A stretch of 64,000 bases of DNA from Prostheceraeus crozeri (lineage: Eukaryota; Platyhelminthes; Polycladida; Euryleptidae). The position numbers were made by a program, and so were the translations under genes. The DNA lies in assembly GCA_907163375.1 (NCBI GenBank), contig CAJQUW010006988.1, positions 1-64,000 of the forward strand. The letters run 5' to 3'. Shown piece by piece: positions 45,301 through 54,549 of the stretch. The notes beneath the pieces are model-generated. The model saw only the letters and a program-made list of their open reading frames with translations. It was not told the origin of the DNA and did no database searches. Numbering within the stretch: the stretch's first letter is position 1; each line of letters opens with the position of its first letter.

Positions 45301-48300
45301 GTCTCATATTACCTGTTTCTGGAAGGTATGAAATTTTTGTTATCAGCTTTACTCAAATATTGAATATAGAATTTTTTATTAATGCACGAAACTGCTTCTA
45401 GACTTACATTGCATTAAGGACATAAATGTTTCGATGGTCATTGCTATTTGTGAATCAAGGAATATATATCATGGGAAATAATGAAAATAAAAAATTAGTT
45501 AAATACCAAAATTCTTACCGTAGCCACTAGTCGAGAACCATCATCCATGCGTGACTCATTCAAACTTTTGAATACTTGCCAAACATTCTCACAAACATCA
45601 CTAGGCAGTTCAGTCTTTGTCTTCACAAGCCGATGAATGACTGTTGACTCCTCCAGACGTAAAATGAGACTTCGGTGGACGAAATGAAAGCATTGGACAG
45701 TTGAATTGAACCAACAGTTCTTCCCATTACTATTCAACATCCTGAGGAATAAAAGTTGTCATTTTTAATTTGTAATTCCTATAGCGAAAAAACTGTAGCA
45801 ATAATATCTACAGTACTGTTGCATAAAAATCTACGGCAACTCTTTGCCTACTGATTGTCTACCTCACAAACAATTAATTCGATTTTGGATTTACAGACAA
45901 CACATCTGATACATCACGAGAAATCTGTATAAAGTACGAGTATGCGGTGATGATATTCAAAATCAAAGAAAGTGACCTCTCAGACGATTCAGAAAAAGGC
46001 TGCTACACGATACTGATGGCGATGTAGAAATAAGCCTGGAGTGTCAAATGATAAAATTGCTGCTAATAAATTAATAAATCAGATTCAGTTCGATAAATAA
46101 ATAATCGTACAATAACAAACGTACAAAAGAAACCATAGGCCAACTGTTATTCACTGATTATTTCCAGTTGCACCGTGTATTGGGCGTGCTTACGAAAAAA
46201 TGCTGCATTTAGAAAAAGATAGAAACCAATCACCTGAAAGAAGAGGAAAATGTTACAAATGAATGTTTCCCACTTACGGAGTTAGGAATCGACAATATGA
46301 TGTGTCCTCAACTGTCTCCGGAAACGGACTCTTCTTAGCAGTTGCAATCTCCGAATCAGGTGCTGCCTCAACCTCCACGGTTGTCACATCCCCTATGCGA
46401 GGCTTCTTCCTACCAGACTTTCCGCTCTTTCCTTTCTTCTTTCGCAGCATCCGGGCTAATGACACTTTTGGAACCGGTCGACTCTTGCTGAAACCAACAC
46501 TTAGTCGCACTGCCAAAATATGCCAACATGACACAGTGGCAAGACAACTGCAAGTTTCCTTCGGCTGTATCCTCACCACATGTTCTTCACCATTCACACC
46601 CGTAACCAGAAACACTTGCCTTTGAGGAATATGGAGAACTTGATTTTGCTGAATGGCCCGTTCGGCTAACAAAATGATGGAGGGTCTCGGGGGGCGCTTT
46701 CTGTACGCGAATGGGGTTCAGTTTCAGGGCACCCTTGAGTACACCACGGAGCTCGTCGGGGTTCATGGGCATCGTTTGCTTGGGAAGAGGTTCAGGCAGA
46801 TGGGCAATGTCTACGCTTGCTAGAATCTTCCAGTCACCCTCTCCGTTGAAAGCCTTGTGGTAAAGGGTTGCATAAAATAACTGCTGTTGGTGTAGCACCA
46901 AAATCAGGGTGTCCACAGGCACCTCATTCCTGTCCAATGCCGCCTTCATGACATTATTAAATGATTCGGAGGTGTTGGTGGTAATACCTCTCACAGGTTC
47001 AGGGAAGCCATGTTTTCGGAGAATAAAACTGGCTCCTCGTTCCTTAATCGGCGTCCGCAAATGATTATCAAAATAATCGCGAACCCCGACACTCCACCGC
47101 GAAGTCACTTCCTTAACAACTCCCTCAAATGCAGCCTCGTCATTTATGCACAGAATCTCACGCAGTTGCCTCCGATTCTGTTGAGATTCTGCGGCCTTCA
47201 CCGAACCCAATAAGAAACGCTTGAATTTCTGGTCCAAGTGGTTCCAGCAATGAACCAGTCTAATACCTGGGAAGCTGTCTAAGGTGGCATCATTGATTGC
47301 GGTCTCTTCATCCTGAACCATGTTGACCTTCTCCATCCACTTGCATAGATGGTGATGCTTCAAGAAATTGAAGAAGACTGAGTGAGTCAACTCCAATTTC
47401 CTGTAGTGGAGGAAGAAGAGAAAGCCAACGGGAAGGCAGGTGCACCTTCAAAAATGGAGAGACGGCACAAAAGAGTTGATACATAAATATCGCCCATCTT
47501 GAAGGTAGTGTCGTACGACAGTACTTGAAATGTACCAACGTCTGTTACTCTCTTGCCAATTTCCATGGCGTGGTCCATAAAGAGGATTACATTGTAATCA
47601 TTCTTGCTGGTTTGAAAAGTCAAACTTTGCACGAACTCCGGTAGAGCAGCACTTATGGATATTATACTGTCCAGCAAGTCCCCATCTACTCTGCTCAATT
47701 TCTGCGCCATTTTCCTGGCATTTTGCACTTGCTGCAAATTTCTGGCCGGGTTTTCTGTAAAAAATGGATAAAAAATCTATACAAGACAGAAAATTTGTAG
47801 AGGTTATATTTTCATGACAATGTGCAGGATGTGGCCATACTGCGCACATGAGCTTCACAACTGAATTACTGCATCAATTCAAACGAAACTTTAGATGTAG
47901 AATGCTCAACTGGTCTTAATAGAAAATCAAAAGTCGCTTAACTAATGCTCATTAATGTTTTATCATTTTTCTTGAAAATGCATATTTTCTGTAAAAAATC
48001 TACCACAATTCGTCATCACATTGACGGCTGTTTATTGTGATCGCCTTACCAGAAGAAATGCTCAGTGGATTTAAATATTTTCATGATAAATAGCCTGCCC
48101 TGCATCATCCGAGTGGTGTGTAAGTTTCTTTCTTTTAATCTTTCAATCAATGAGTCGCTTCTTTCAAAGGAGAAAAAAGTAATCAAAGAAGGAACCGCAT
48201 TATTGATCAGAAACCCCGGTGCCGATTCTGCAGCTTTTTGTAGATAATCTAAATGAGGTATCACAGTCTGAGAATGGGATAACAAGATGAGGATAACCGA

Positions 48301-51300
48301 AAGCACAGAAGAGAACAGCAACTGTCATGGTAACTAGTATTGATGATGAAACTATACGAGTAATTGTGGCATTCGAGTTTTTATTAGTAGGCGACCTTAT
48401 CATTTTAATACAATGCATGTAACTGATATTGATACACGGATCGAATTCTTTAAAAAAACTCACATCGGCTATATCAAGGCCGAACCATAGGAATCTCTTC
48501 AAGCATTCAAGTCAACCTAGACCTAGGTAGAGCTATTTTTACCAAATCTCCATTGAAATTTAATAAAGAACACTACATAAGAATTCCAATACCCTGCGAA
48601 TATTCTCTTCATGCTGTACTCAAATGCTATATAGACCCTTCGTAAGTCTAGGACCCCCCGTATTAGTCATTGCTATTTATTCCACACTAGGCCTACCTTG
48701 CCTCCAAATGAATCTACATGTTTGAAAATTGATTTAAAATGTGCGGAATATTTAAATGGCTTGCGTACTTGAATATATGAAAAAACGTTCCGATTAATTT
48801 GATTAAAAAATACAGTGTGAGTAGAATGGAAATGCCTAGAAAAATCTGCCCTTTCTTAAAGCTTACTGAAGTAATACGCACCTTATATGGCATGTGACAT
48901 GCATGTACATGTGCTTCCGTACATCTAAAATATTATTTGCAATGTCAGCACCATTTTAGAATATATTCCATGGTTAAATTATACGGTCTAAAAACTCAGG
49001 CACAAAAAGTGCCCTTCTGATTGCCCTTCCATCGTCTTCCGCCGTCCCTGTAGAATACATGTACACAAATATTTGTAAAAGAGATTGAATGGAATTCCAG
49101 ATCAAGCTTGAAGTAATAATTGATGTTGTTACACTTTCATTCATGCACAGCAGCAGAAAAATGAACACTAATAATAAAGAGTTTTACAATTCTTATTACA
49201 TGTATCATAAGATAGTGAAGAATAGAGTAAGAGGGAGGAAAAACAAAACAAGAAAATAAAACAACATAATGATGAATAAAAAGAAATAAGTAAAACACCT
49301 ATTAAGTATACTTACCCGATAAGGTGGCAGATACATATGTACTTTTTGGGGCTTTGTCTGCTTCCTTGAGCTGTTGCAAGGTGCTTGGCGCCAACGTTGA
49401 AAAGGTCTTTTCAAAAGACGTGTCATTACCGTGCGGAGCTATGGAAATAATCAGTGTCGACACCGTAGTAAAGCACTACGAGAAGCAAAAGGAGCCGTTT
49501 GGGACCAATTTCCTCCCAGATTTCTTTGTGGACAATTGTCAGTTCCACCGCGACAGTTGAACATAACTCTCCGATATCTAGGAGGGACATTATTCTTCCT
49601 AGGCACCTTCATCGTCCCGTATTCCTCCACTGAAGTCCATCGACACGGCAATCTAAAATACAAATGCGCATCGTTTATCTCGATAGCAAACTATTCATCA
49701 AAACATCAGTTTAAAAGCAGGAAGGCAAGCAGAGTTTAGCAGTTCATTAGGTGCGAACATGAGTTGCTCATACAGGAGTCACAAAGTTTAACAGTTGCTT
49801 GGGTACGAATATGAGTTACTGAGTTTAACAGTTGATTGGATACGAATGTGAGTTGTATAGACAGGAGTTACTGATTTGAGTAGTTGTTTGGGATCGAGAG
49901 TTGTTTAGACAGCAGTCACAAAGTTTAACAGTTGCTTGGGTACGAATATGAGTTGTTTAGAGAAGAGTAACTCAGTTTAACAGTTGTTTGGTTAGGAATA
50001 TGAATTGTTTAGACGGGAGTCACTCAGTTTAACAGTTGTTTGGATACGAATGTGAGTTGTTTAGACAGGAGTCTGTGAGTTTAGCAGTTGTTTGAATAGG
50101 AATGTGAGTTGTTTAGGCAGGATTCACTGAGTTTAGCAGTTGTTTGGTTACGAATATGAGTTGTTTAGAGAGGAGTAACTCAGTTTAGCAGTTGCTTGGT
50201 TACGAATATGAGTTGTTTAGAGAAGAGTAACTCAGTTTAACAGTTGTTTGGTTGCGAATATGAGTTGTTTAGACAGGAGTCAGTGAGTTTGGCAGTTGTT
50301 TGGATACGAATATGAGTTCTTTAGACAGGAGTCTGTGAGTTTGGCAGTTGATTGGATACGAATATGAGTTGTTTAGAGAAGAGTCACAATGTTTTACAAT
50401 TGTTTGGTTAGGAATATGAGTTGTTTAGAGGAGTCACTCAGTTTAGCAGTTGTTTGGTTCGAATATGAGTTGTTTAGAGAGGAGTAACTCAGTTTATCAG
50501 TTGTTTGGGTGCGAATATGATTGTTTAGGCAGGAGTCAGTGAGTTTGGAAGTTGTTTGGATACGAATGTGAGTTGTTTAGAGAAGAGTAACTCAGTTTAA
50601 CAGTTTCATTTAGGTACGAACATCAGTTGTTTATATACAGGAGTCATTGAGTTTGTCACTTGTTTGGATACGAATATGAGTTGTTTAGAGAAGAGTCACT
50701 TAGTTTACCAGTTGTTTGGACACGAATATGAGTTGTTTAGAGAGGAGTCACAAGTTTAACAGTTGTTTGGTTGCGAATGTGAGTTGTTTAGAGAGGAGTC
50801 ACTCAGTTTAAACAGTTGTTTGGATGCGAATATGAGAGTTGTTTAGGCAGGAGTCACTGAGTTTAGCAATTGTTTGGTTGCGAATATGAGTTGTTTAGAG
50901 AGGAGTAAACTCAGTTTTAACAGTTGTTTGGATGCGAATATTGAGTTGTTTCAGATTCAGACAGGAGTCAGTGAGTTTGGCAGTTGTTTGGATACGAATG
51001 TGAGTTGTTTAGACGGGAGTCACAAAGTTTAACAGTTGCTTGGGTTCGAATATGAGTTGTCTAGACAGGAGTCAGCGAGTTTGGCAGTTGTTTGGTTAGG
51101 AATTTGAGTTGTTTAGAGAAGAGTAACTCAGTTTAGCAGTTGTTTGGATAGGAATGTGAGTTGTTTAGGCAGGAGTCACTGAGCTTAGCAGTTGTTTGGT
51201 TACGAATATGAGTTGTTTAGAGAGGAGTAACTCAGTTTAGCAGTTGTTTGGTTACGAATATGAGTTGTTTAGAGAAGAGTAACTCATTTTATCAGTTGTT

Positions 51301-52408
51301 TGGTTACGAATATAATGTTGTTTAGAGAAGAGTCACTCAGTTTTAACAGTTGTTTTGTTGCGAATATGAGTTGTTCAGATTAGACAGGAGTCAGTGAGTT
51401 TATCAGTTGTTTGGTTACGAATAAGAGTTGTTTAGGCGGGAGTCACAATGTTTACAATTGTTTGGTTAGGAATATGAGTTGTTTAGAGAAGAGTAACAAA
51501 GTTTAACAGTTGTTTGGTTGCGAATATGAGTTGTTTAGACAGGAGTAACTGAGTTTAGCAGTTGTTTGGTTGCGAATAAGAGTTGTTTAGGCAGGAGTCA
51601 CATTGTTTAACAATTGTTTTGGTTAGGAATATGAGTTGTTTAGATGGAGTAAACTCAGTTTAACAGTTGTTTGGTTGCGAATATGAATGAGTTTTTAGAC
51701 AGACAGGAAGCATTGATTTTAGCAGTTAGTATGGATACGAAGTGAGCTTAGAAAGAGTCACAAAGTTTTACCAGTTGTTTGGATACGAATGTGAGTTGTT
51801 TAGAGAGGAGTAAACTCAGTTTAACAGTTGTTTGATACAAATATGAGCTGTCTAGACGGGAGTCACAAAATTTGACACTTGCTTTGGTGCGAGAGTATTA
51901 GTAGTTTAGACAGGAGTTACTAAGTTACTGAGTCCAACGGTTGTTAGGATGCGAATTTGGGATCGTTGCATGTGCCTAATTTGTGTCGTTATTTCCAATA
52001 TTTCAGTTCATGAACTTGTTTTGTTCTTATCATTAACTATTATGCAATGTGAGATCACGGAGTGGTTGAGGAACACTGGTGCATCAGTGGCCTGGGTGAA
52101 TGTGACAGTTGTTTAGGTTATGATGAGTTAAAATGTATTTACATTGAAAAACCAGAACAACTGAGACATGCTCTGGTTAGTGAAACAGCACTATTTATAT
52201 ATTTCACGAAACTTGGTAACATACCGAACTTAGCTTTGAAAATCCCTTCGCCAATTTCAATAACATAGAAATCTCCATCCTTAGGGTTACAGATCACGTC
52301 AACTTTTCTTTTGTACATGTTTTTATTGAGAAAGACATGTTGAACTTTCAGAAATTGTGCATTATTCTGCGCAACTAATTTCTGTTTCTCTTCTTTAGAT
52401 AAAACCAT
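40831..52408 (-). CDS. Multi-exon gene: MULE transposase + SWIM finger + USP (C19) protease
   Basis: Gene-level entry; the ten exons are listed separately. Splice-site reading gives a chain from an ATG at 52408 to a stop at 40831. It holds an N-terminal module, a Mutator-type DDE transposase domain with SYDTTF, QDEETA and TSESFN acidic sites, a SWIM finger ([11 protein letters not shown]), then a ubiquitin-specific protease with Cys box, split zinc ribbon, His box and terminal SRLLMYRK. Exons 1-2, 2-3, 3-4, 4-5, 5-6, 6-7 and 8-9 are phase-compatible. Junctions 7-8 and 9-10 are not, so at least one exon is probably unseen at each. Exon 2 has an in-frame stop and a net frame offset, and exon 3 has two compensating shifts, so this copy is either a decayed transposon gene or contains sequence errors. 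Whether it is a transposon-encoded or domesticated protein cannot be decided here. Confidence 0.7.
41624..41726 (-). CDS. Exon 9: USP His box
   Basis: It joins exon 8 in phase (T+AT) to read [18 protein letters not shown], the equivalent of GHYxxY with the catalytic His present. [18 protein letters not shown] follows. It ends at GGGA|GTAAGT, phase 2. Confidence 0.7.
41787..41863 (-). CDS. Exon 8: USP domain before the His box
   Basis: The acceptor is TTTTATATAG and the donor CATT|GTGAGT. It encodes [20 protein letters not shown] and DNRAH. The YxLxAVxxHxGxxxxGH region of USPs is represented by [17 protein letters not shown]. The phase needed by this frame does not match the end of exon 7, so an exon is probably missing between them. 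Confidence 0.65.
42240..42342. repeat. GA microsatellite in an intron of the MULE-USP gene
   Basis: A few GAGAGC units lead into about 38 uninterrupted GA dinucleotides. Confidence 0.97.
43106..43239 (-). CDS. Exon 7: USP domain, second half of zinc ribbon
   Basis: It joins exon 6 exactly in phase (GA+G). It encodes [17 protein letters not shown] then [20 protein letters not shown]. YxCxxC is the second Cys pair of the USP finger and PAVLTVIL stands for the P.xLxxxLxRF strand. It ends at CAAG|GTAAGT, phase 1. Confidence 0.7.
43300..43400 (-). CDS. Exon 6: USP domain
   Basis: It has a CTTCCCTCAG acceptor and a GTTGA|GTAAGT donor, phase 0 in and 2 out. It encodes [18 protein letters not shown] then [26 protein letters not shown] corresponds to the (L/I)xxxLxxF helix that lies between the two Cys pairs in USPs. 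Confidence 0.7.
43501..44283. mobile_element. 783-bp TIR (MITE-like) element in an intron
   Basis: The ends are inverted: ACCGTATTTCTTTGAATAAG and its complement CATATTCAAAGAAATACGGT. Both subterminal regions contain direct copies of TCTCTTATTCAAGGGCGTC. It lies between exons 5 and 6 of the MULE-USP gene. There is no transposase and no evident target duplication. Confidence 0.8.
44696..44776 (-). CDS. Exon 5: USP domain, first half of zinc ribbon
   Basis: It has a TTTTTCAG acceptor and a GGC|GTAAGT donor, and is phase 0 at both ends (27 codons). It encodes [19 protein letters not shown] then QLCQYEG. The F.....(T/S)C..C pattern is the first Cys pair of the USP finger region. Confidence 0.7.
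45519..45741 (-). CDS. Exon 4: USP/C19 catalytic Cys box
   Basis: A CAG acceptor supplies one base that completes CCG from exon 3, giving [21 protein letters not shown]. The [13 protein letters not shown] stretch corresponds to the USP Cys box (usually G(N/L)TC(F/Y)xNSxLQ), with the nucleophilic Cys kept. It ends in phase 0 at GCTACG|GTAAGA. This places a deubiquitinase-type domain directly downstream of the transposase/SWIM exon in the same frame. Confidence 0.75.
46278..47754 (-). CDS. Exon 3: Mutator-type transposase domain and SWIM zinc finger
   Basis: It joins exon 2 in phase ([19 protein letters not shown]). DDE landmarks: [20 protein letters not shown] (first Asp, about 47515), [19 protein letters not shown] (second Asp, about 47310), the C..H pair in [13 protein letters not shown] (about 47245), and [15 protein letters not shown] (Glu, about 46965). 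The SWIM finger [15 protein letters not shown] follows (about 46570-46515). A Lys-rich linker ([15 protein letters not shown]) then leads to a CTCC|GTAAGT donor. One shift near 47420 (before LHYRK) and one near 46670 (before [10 protein letters not shown]) cancel, leaving the exon ends in phase. Such domains bind and cut transposon ends, and SWIM fingers bind DNA or protein. Confidence 0.85.
49316..49652 (-). CDS. Exon 2 of the MULE-SWIM-USP gene
   Basis: The acceptor TTGTATTTTAG and the donor TCGG|GTAAGT are both strong. The translation begins [13 protein letters not shown], continues in another frame as [20 protein letters not shown] (a P+.+P..R..YF-like block), and ends in a third frame as [20 protein letters not shown] and [10 protein letters not shown]. 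The length (337 nt) is one base off what phase continuity needs, and a TAG lies in the last frame. The exon is therefore disrupted by small indels and probably one substitution. Confidence 0.6.
49740..51960. repeat. Minisatellite, 52-bp unit, about 40 copies
   Basis: The unit contains GAGTTGTTTAGAGAGGAGT, AACTCAGTTTA and CAGTTGTTTGGTTACGAATA. Copies are moderately diverged, with indels and AACTCAG/GTGAGT variants, unlike the much more uniform 93-bp array at 39 kb. Outlying GTTGTTTAGG-type copies reach about 52130. It lies in intron 1 of the MULE-USP gene. It is related to, and in opposite orientation from, the 93-bp array (shared AGTTGTTTGGGTA). Confidence 0.93.
52225..52408 (-). CDS. Exon 1 of the MULE-SWIM-USP gene (N-terminal module)
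   Basis: An ATG opens [19 protein letters not shown]. The exon ends in [17 protein letters not shown] plus one base at a GTATGT donor. An in-frame ATG 15 codons further upstream (52453) is also possible. The one leftover base joins to AT at the start of exon 2 to give Asp and the reading [11 protein letters not shown]. This matches my recollection of a DG.(R/Q)W.N.G block near the start of invertebrate MULE-SWIM proteins. It is separated from exon 2 by the 52-bp repeat array. Confidence 0.55.
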
Positions 52409-52490
52409 TATCCAATTTTCCACGTTGTAAACAAAAAGATAGCTCTCCCTCAATTTAGACGATTTATTTATTTTTTTAAAAAATAAAGTT

Positions 52491-52531
52491 CCCCGACGCG
52501 TTTCGTCACGGTGGACAGTATCAAGGGGGTA
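52491..52531 (-). ncRNA. Hammerhead-ribozyme-like relic at the Penelope-like 3' end
   Basis: On the minus strand the segment contains ACTGTCCACCGTGACGAAAC then GCGTCGGGG. The CGAAAC-GC-GTC part fits the GAAA core, very short stem III and GUC cleavage site of the minimal hammerheads known in Penelope-like elements. A CTG...GTCC...GACGAAAC skeleton surrounds it. Compared with CUGAUGAG, the GAUGA part of the core is missing, so this copy should not self-cleave. Confidence 0.5.
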
Positions 52532-52587
52532 AGTAAATGAACAGGCAGTTGGCTTAAATATAAAAATGATTAGGCAGTGACGACTCG

Positions 52588-54210
52588 TTAGATCAATTCA
52601 TGTTTGCGGTTGATTTGTGGCTTGTTCAACGCTATGAAGCGTGCTTCGGCCATTTTAGTTTGCATCGAATTCTTTTGTTTATTTAGGACAGAAAGCTGGA
52701 AATTATCGATGTTCATCATTCTATCGACATGGTCAGTCAAACTATGTTCAGATAGTGCACTTTTACGATCTTGACAGTTCAAACTACGTCTGTGTTCATC
52801 ATGCCGCAACTTTAAAGGTCGGCAAGTTTGACCAATGTAATTTTTATGACAAATTTTACATTCAAAATTATACACAATGTATTTATCGTTACACATATAT
52901 TTAGGTCCAATATCCCTGCACAGTTTACAATTACATTTGTTATTGTTTTCAATAGTATTTATGCTATTAACTAAAGTTTGACCGGGTTTGCAGGTAACAC
53001 GAACAGGAAGTTCATACTTACTGACCAGTTTATTAATTTTTCTTAAGTAGCTATCACTAATGAAATCAACACTTAATTTGATTTTCATTACTTTTAGTAT
53101 TGGATTTTGATTTTGGTGTAATTGAGTTAGGCTTAAATCCATTTTCATACAGACGTTTTTTCATTACATTAACTGACTCTAAGGAAGTATCCGAACAAAG
53201 ATCTTGCACATATTTAATACTACTGAGTACAAAATTATTTTTTATGTGATTTGGCAACCAACTATCTTTACGCATCGTAATTCCAGAATGACAGGATTTA
53301 CTATACCATTTATACCGCAACCTTTGACTTACGGAAATACTTATATCCAAAAAATTCAAGTAATCGTTTTCAGGAATTTCAATTGTGAAATTGATGTTAT
53401 TTGTTTGCTGAATTAAAGAGATGTAATATATCCTGAAAAAACTTTTCACTTTTTGGATATGGTCCCAAGATTATATCATCGATATACCGCTTGTAAATTA
53501 AGGGTACAGTACCTAAATTTTTATTTAAGTTATCAAGAGCTATGGTTTCAATTGCATTCATGTAAATGATCGCAAAAGGCGGAGCAAAATGAGCCCCCAT
53601 AGGGCATCCTTTAATCTGTAAATATGTCTTATTATTGTAGGTTATTTCATAATTATAGATATGAATTTCAAAAGTCAACTAGGTCTTCAACTCTAAAGCC
53701 ATATTTATCAATTTTATTCCAATGTATTTTAGCAAACGTCTCTATTTCTGCGATAGCCTCAGCAATTGGTATACTCGGATATAAGTTTTGAACGTCCAGT
53801 GAAATAAACACATAGTCCTCATTTACAAATTTGTCAGCATTTTCATTAAGAATTTTGATCAAAGATTTAGAACTATCCAAATGGGCTGGAACAAATTTTA
53901 CTAATTGGTTGAGGAGAACACTCACAAGCCAATCAACTTTCTGAGTAGGGGTGCCAATTACTGAAGCGATGGGCCTTAAGGGAAAGAAATTATTAATCTT
54001 ATCTTTATGATCTTTTATGTTTACACGAAAGTAAGCCGGATGACTTCCACAAGTCAGTAGTTTTTGATAGTCTATGTAAGCATTGTTCCGACATTTATTA
54101 CGAATCAAGCAATTCGCTTGATTTTCTATACTAGAATTTTTGGATTTTTCTCTATATTTGTATGTACTATTGTCATTCAAAATGTCTTCTGTCCTTGAAA
54201 TAATACTTTT
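52588..54210 (-). pseudogene. Penelope-like RT and GIY-YIG endonuclease
   Basis: The RT part reads LNDNSTYK, HPAYFRVNIKDHK, LRPIASVIGTPTQKVDWLVS, FISLDVQNLYPSIP, IKGCPMGAHFAPPFAIIYMN and the catalytic YKRYIDDIILG (about 54190-53450). A linker with WYSKSCHSGITMRKDSWLP follows. The endonuclease has the zinc-binding CNCKLC...C motif, IVYNFECKICHKNYIGQTCR (the GIY-YIG pair rendered as IVY...YIG), LRHDEHRRS with the catalytic Arg, and a C-terminal E-N pair (AEARFIALNKPQIN). Penelope-like elements use RT and GIY-YIG nuclease to insert reverse transcripts at cut sites. About three frame breaks interrupt it, so it is probably inactive. Confidence 0.85.
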
Positions 54211-54549
54211 TTTAAGTATTAATAATAGTATAAATTAATAATAAATTAATAATTATTAATAAATTAATAATATTAGTTTAATAAAACCATTATCGCCTGG
54301 AACTATAGAACAGCTGATTTCTTTCATATTTAAATAAATATTTTTGTAATCATAAAGTGTAATTATAACAAAAAGTTGTTTTCTTTTTTTTACTAAATTG
54401 AGAAACGAATTAATTAATGAAACTACACATATGGTAAATATGTAATGTGTCATGAGGAAATACATGAGTATTATATTTTAAAGCGCGAATTTGAGTCGGT
54501 AAGCATGTGCTTTTGTTTACCTCGTTTGGATTTTACTAGGTTCCCTTTT

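Larger units (their letters stand above)
52455..54480 (-). mobile_element. Penelope-like retroelement, broken, minus strand
   Basis: The minus strand encodes a Penelope-type RT followed by a GIY-YIG endonuclease, and a hammerhead-like motif lies on its 3' side. The 5' limit near 54.2-54.5 kb is in very AT-rich DNA and is approximate. Its 3' side ends roughly 50-80 bp before the first exon of the MULE-USP gene and has the same orientation. The reading frame is interrupted by about three breaks. Confidence 0.85.

Noticed and set aside
46263-46625. 120-codon plus-strand frame
   Set aside because: It is the opposite strand of the SWIM-finger exon, whose minus-strand motif [11 protein letters not shown] is clear.
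49324-49739. Plus-strand open frames near 49.3-49.7 kb
   Set aside because: The minus strand of this interval has strong splice sites and phase-matched peptides of the MULE-USP gene. The plus frames show no motif.
37840-52160. GAAATAACG shared between the outer flanks of the two minisatellites as a terminal repeat of a giant transposon
   Set aside because: Only nine bases match, and no longer inverted terminal repeat or target duplication could be found, so no boundary is claimed.
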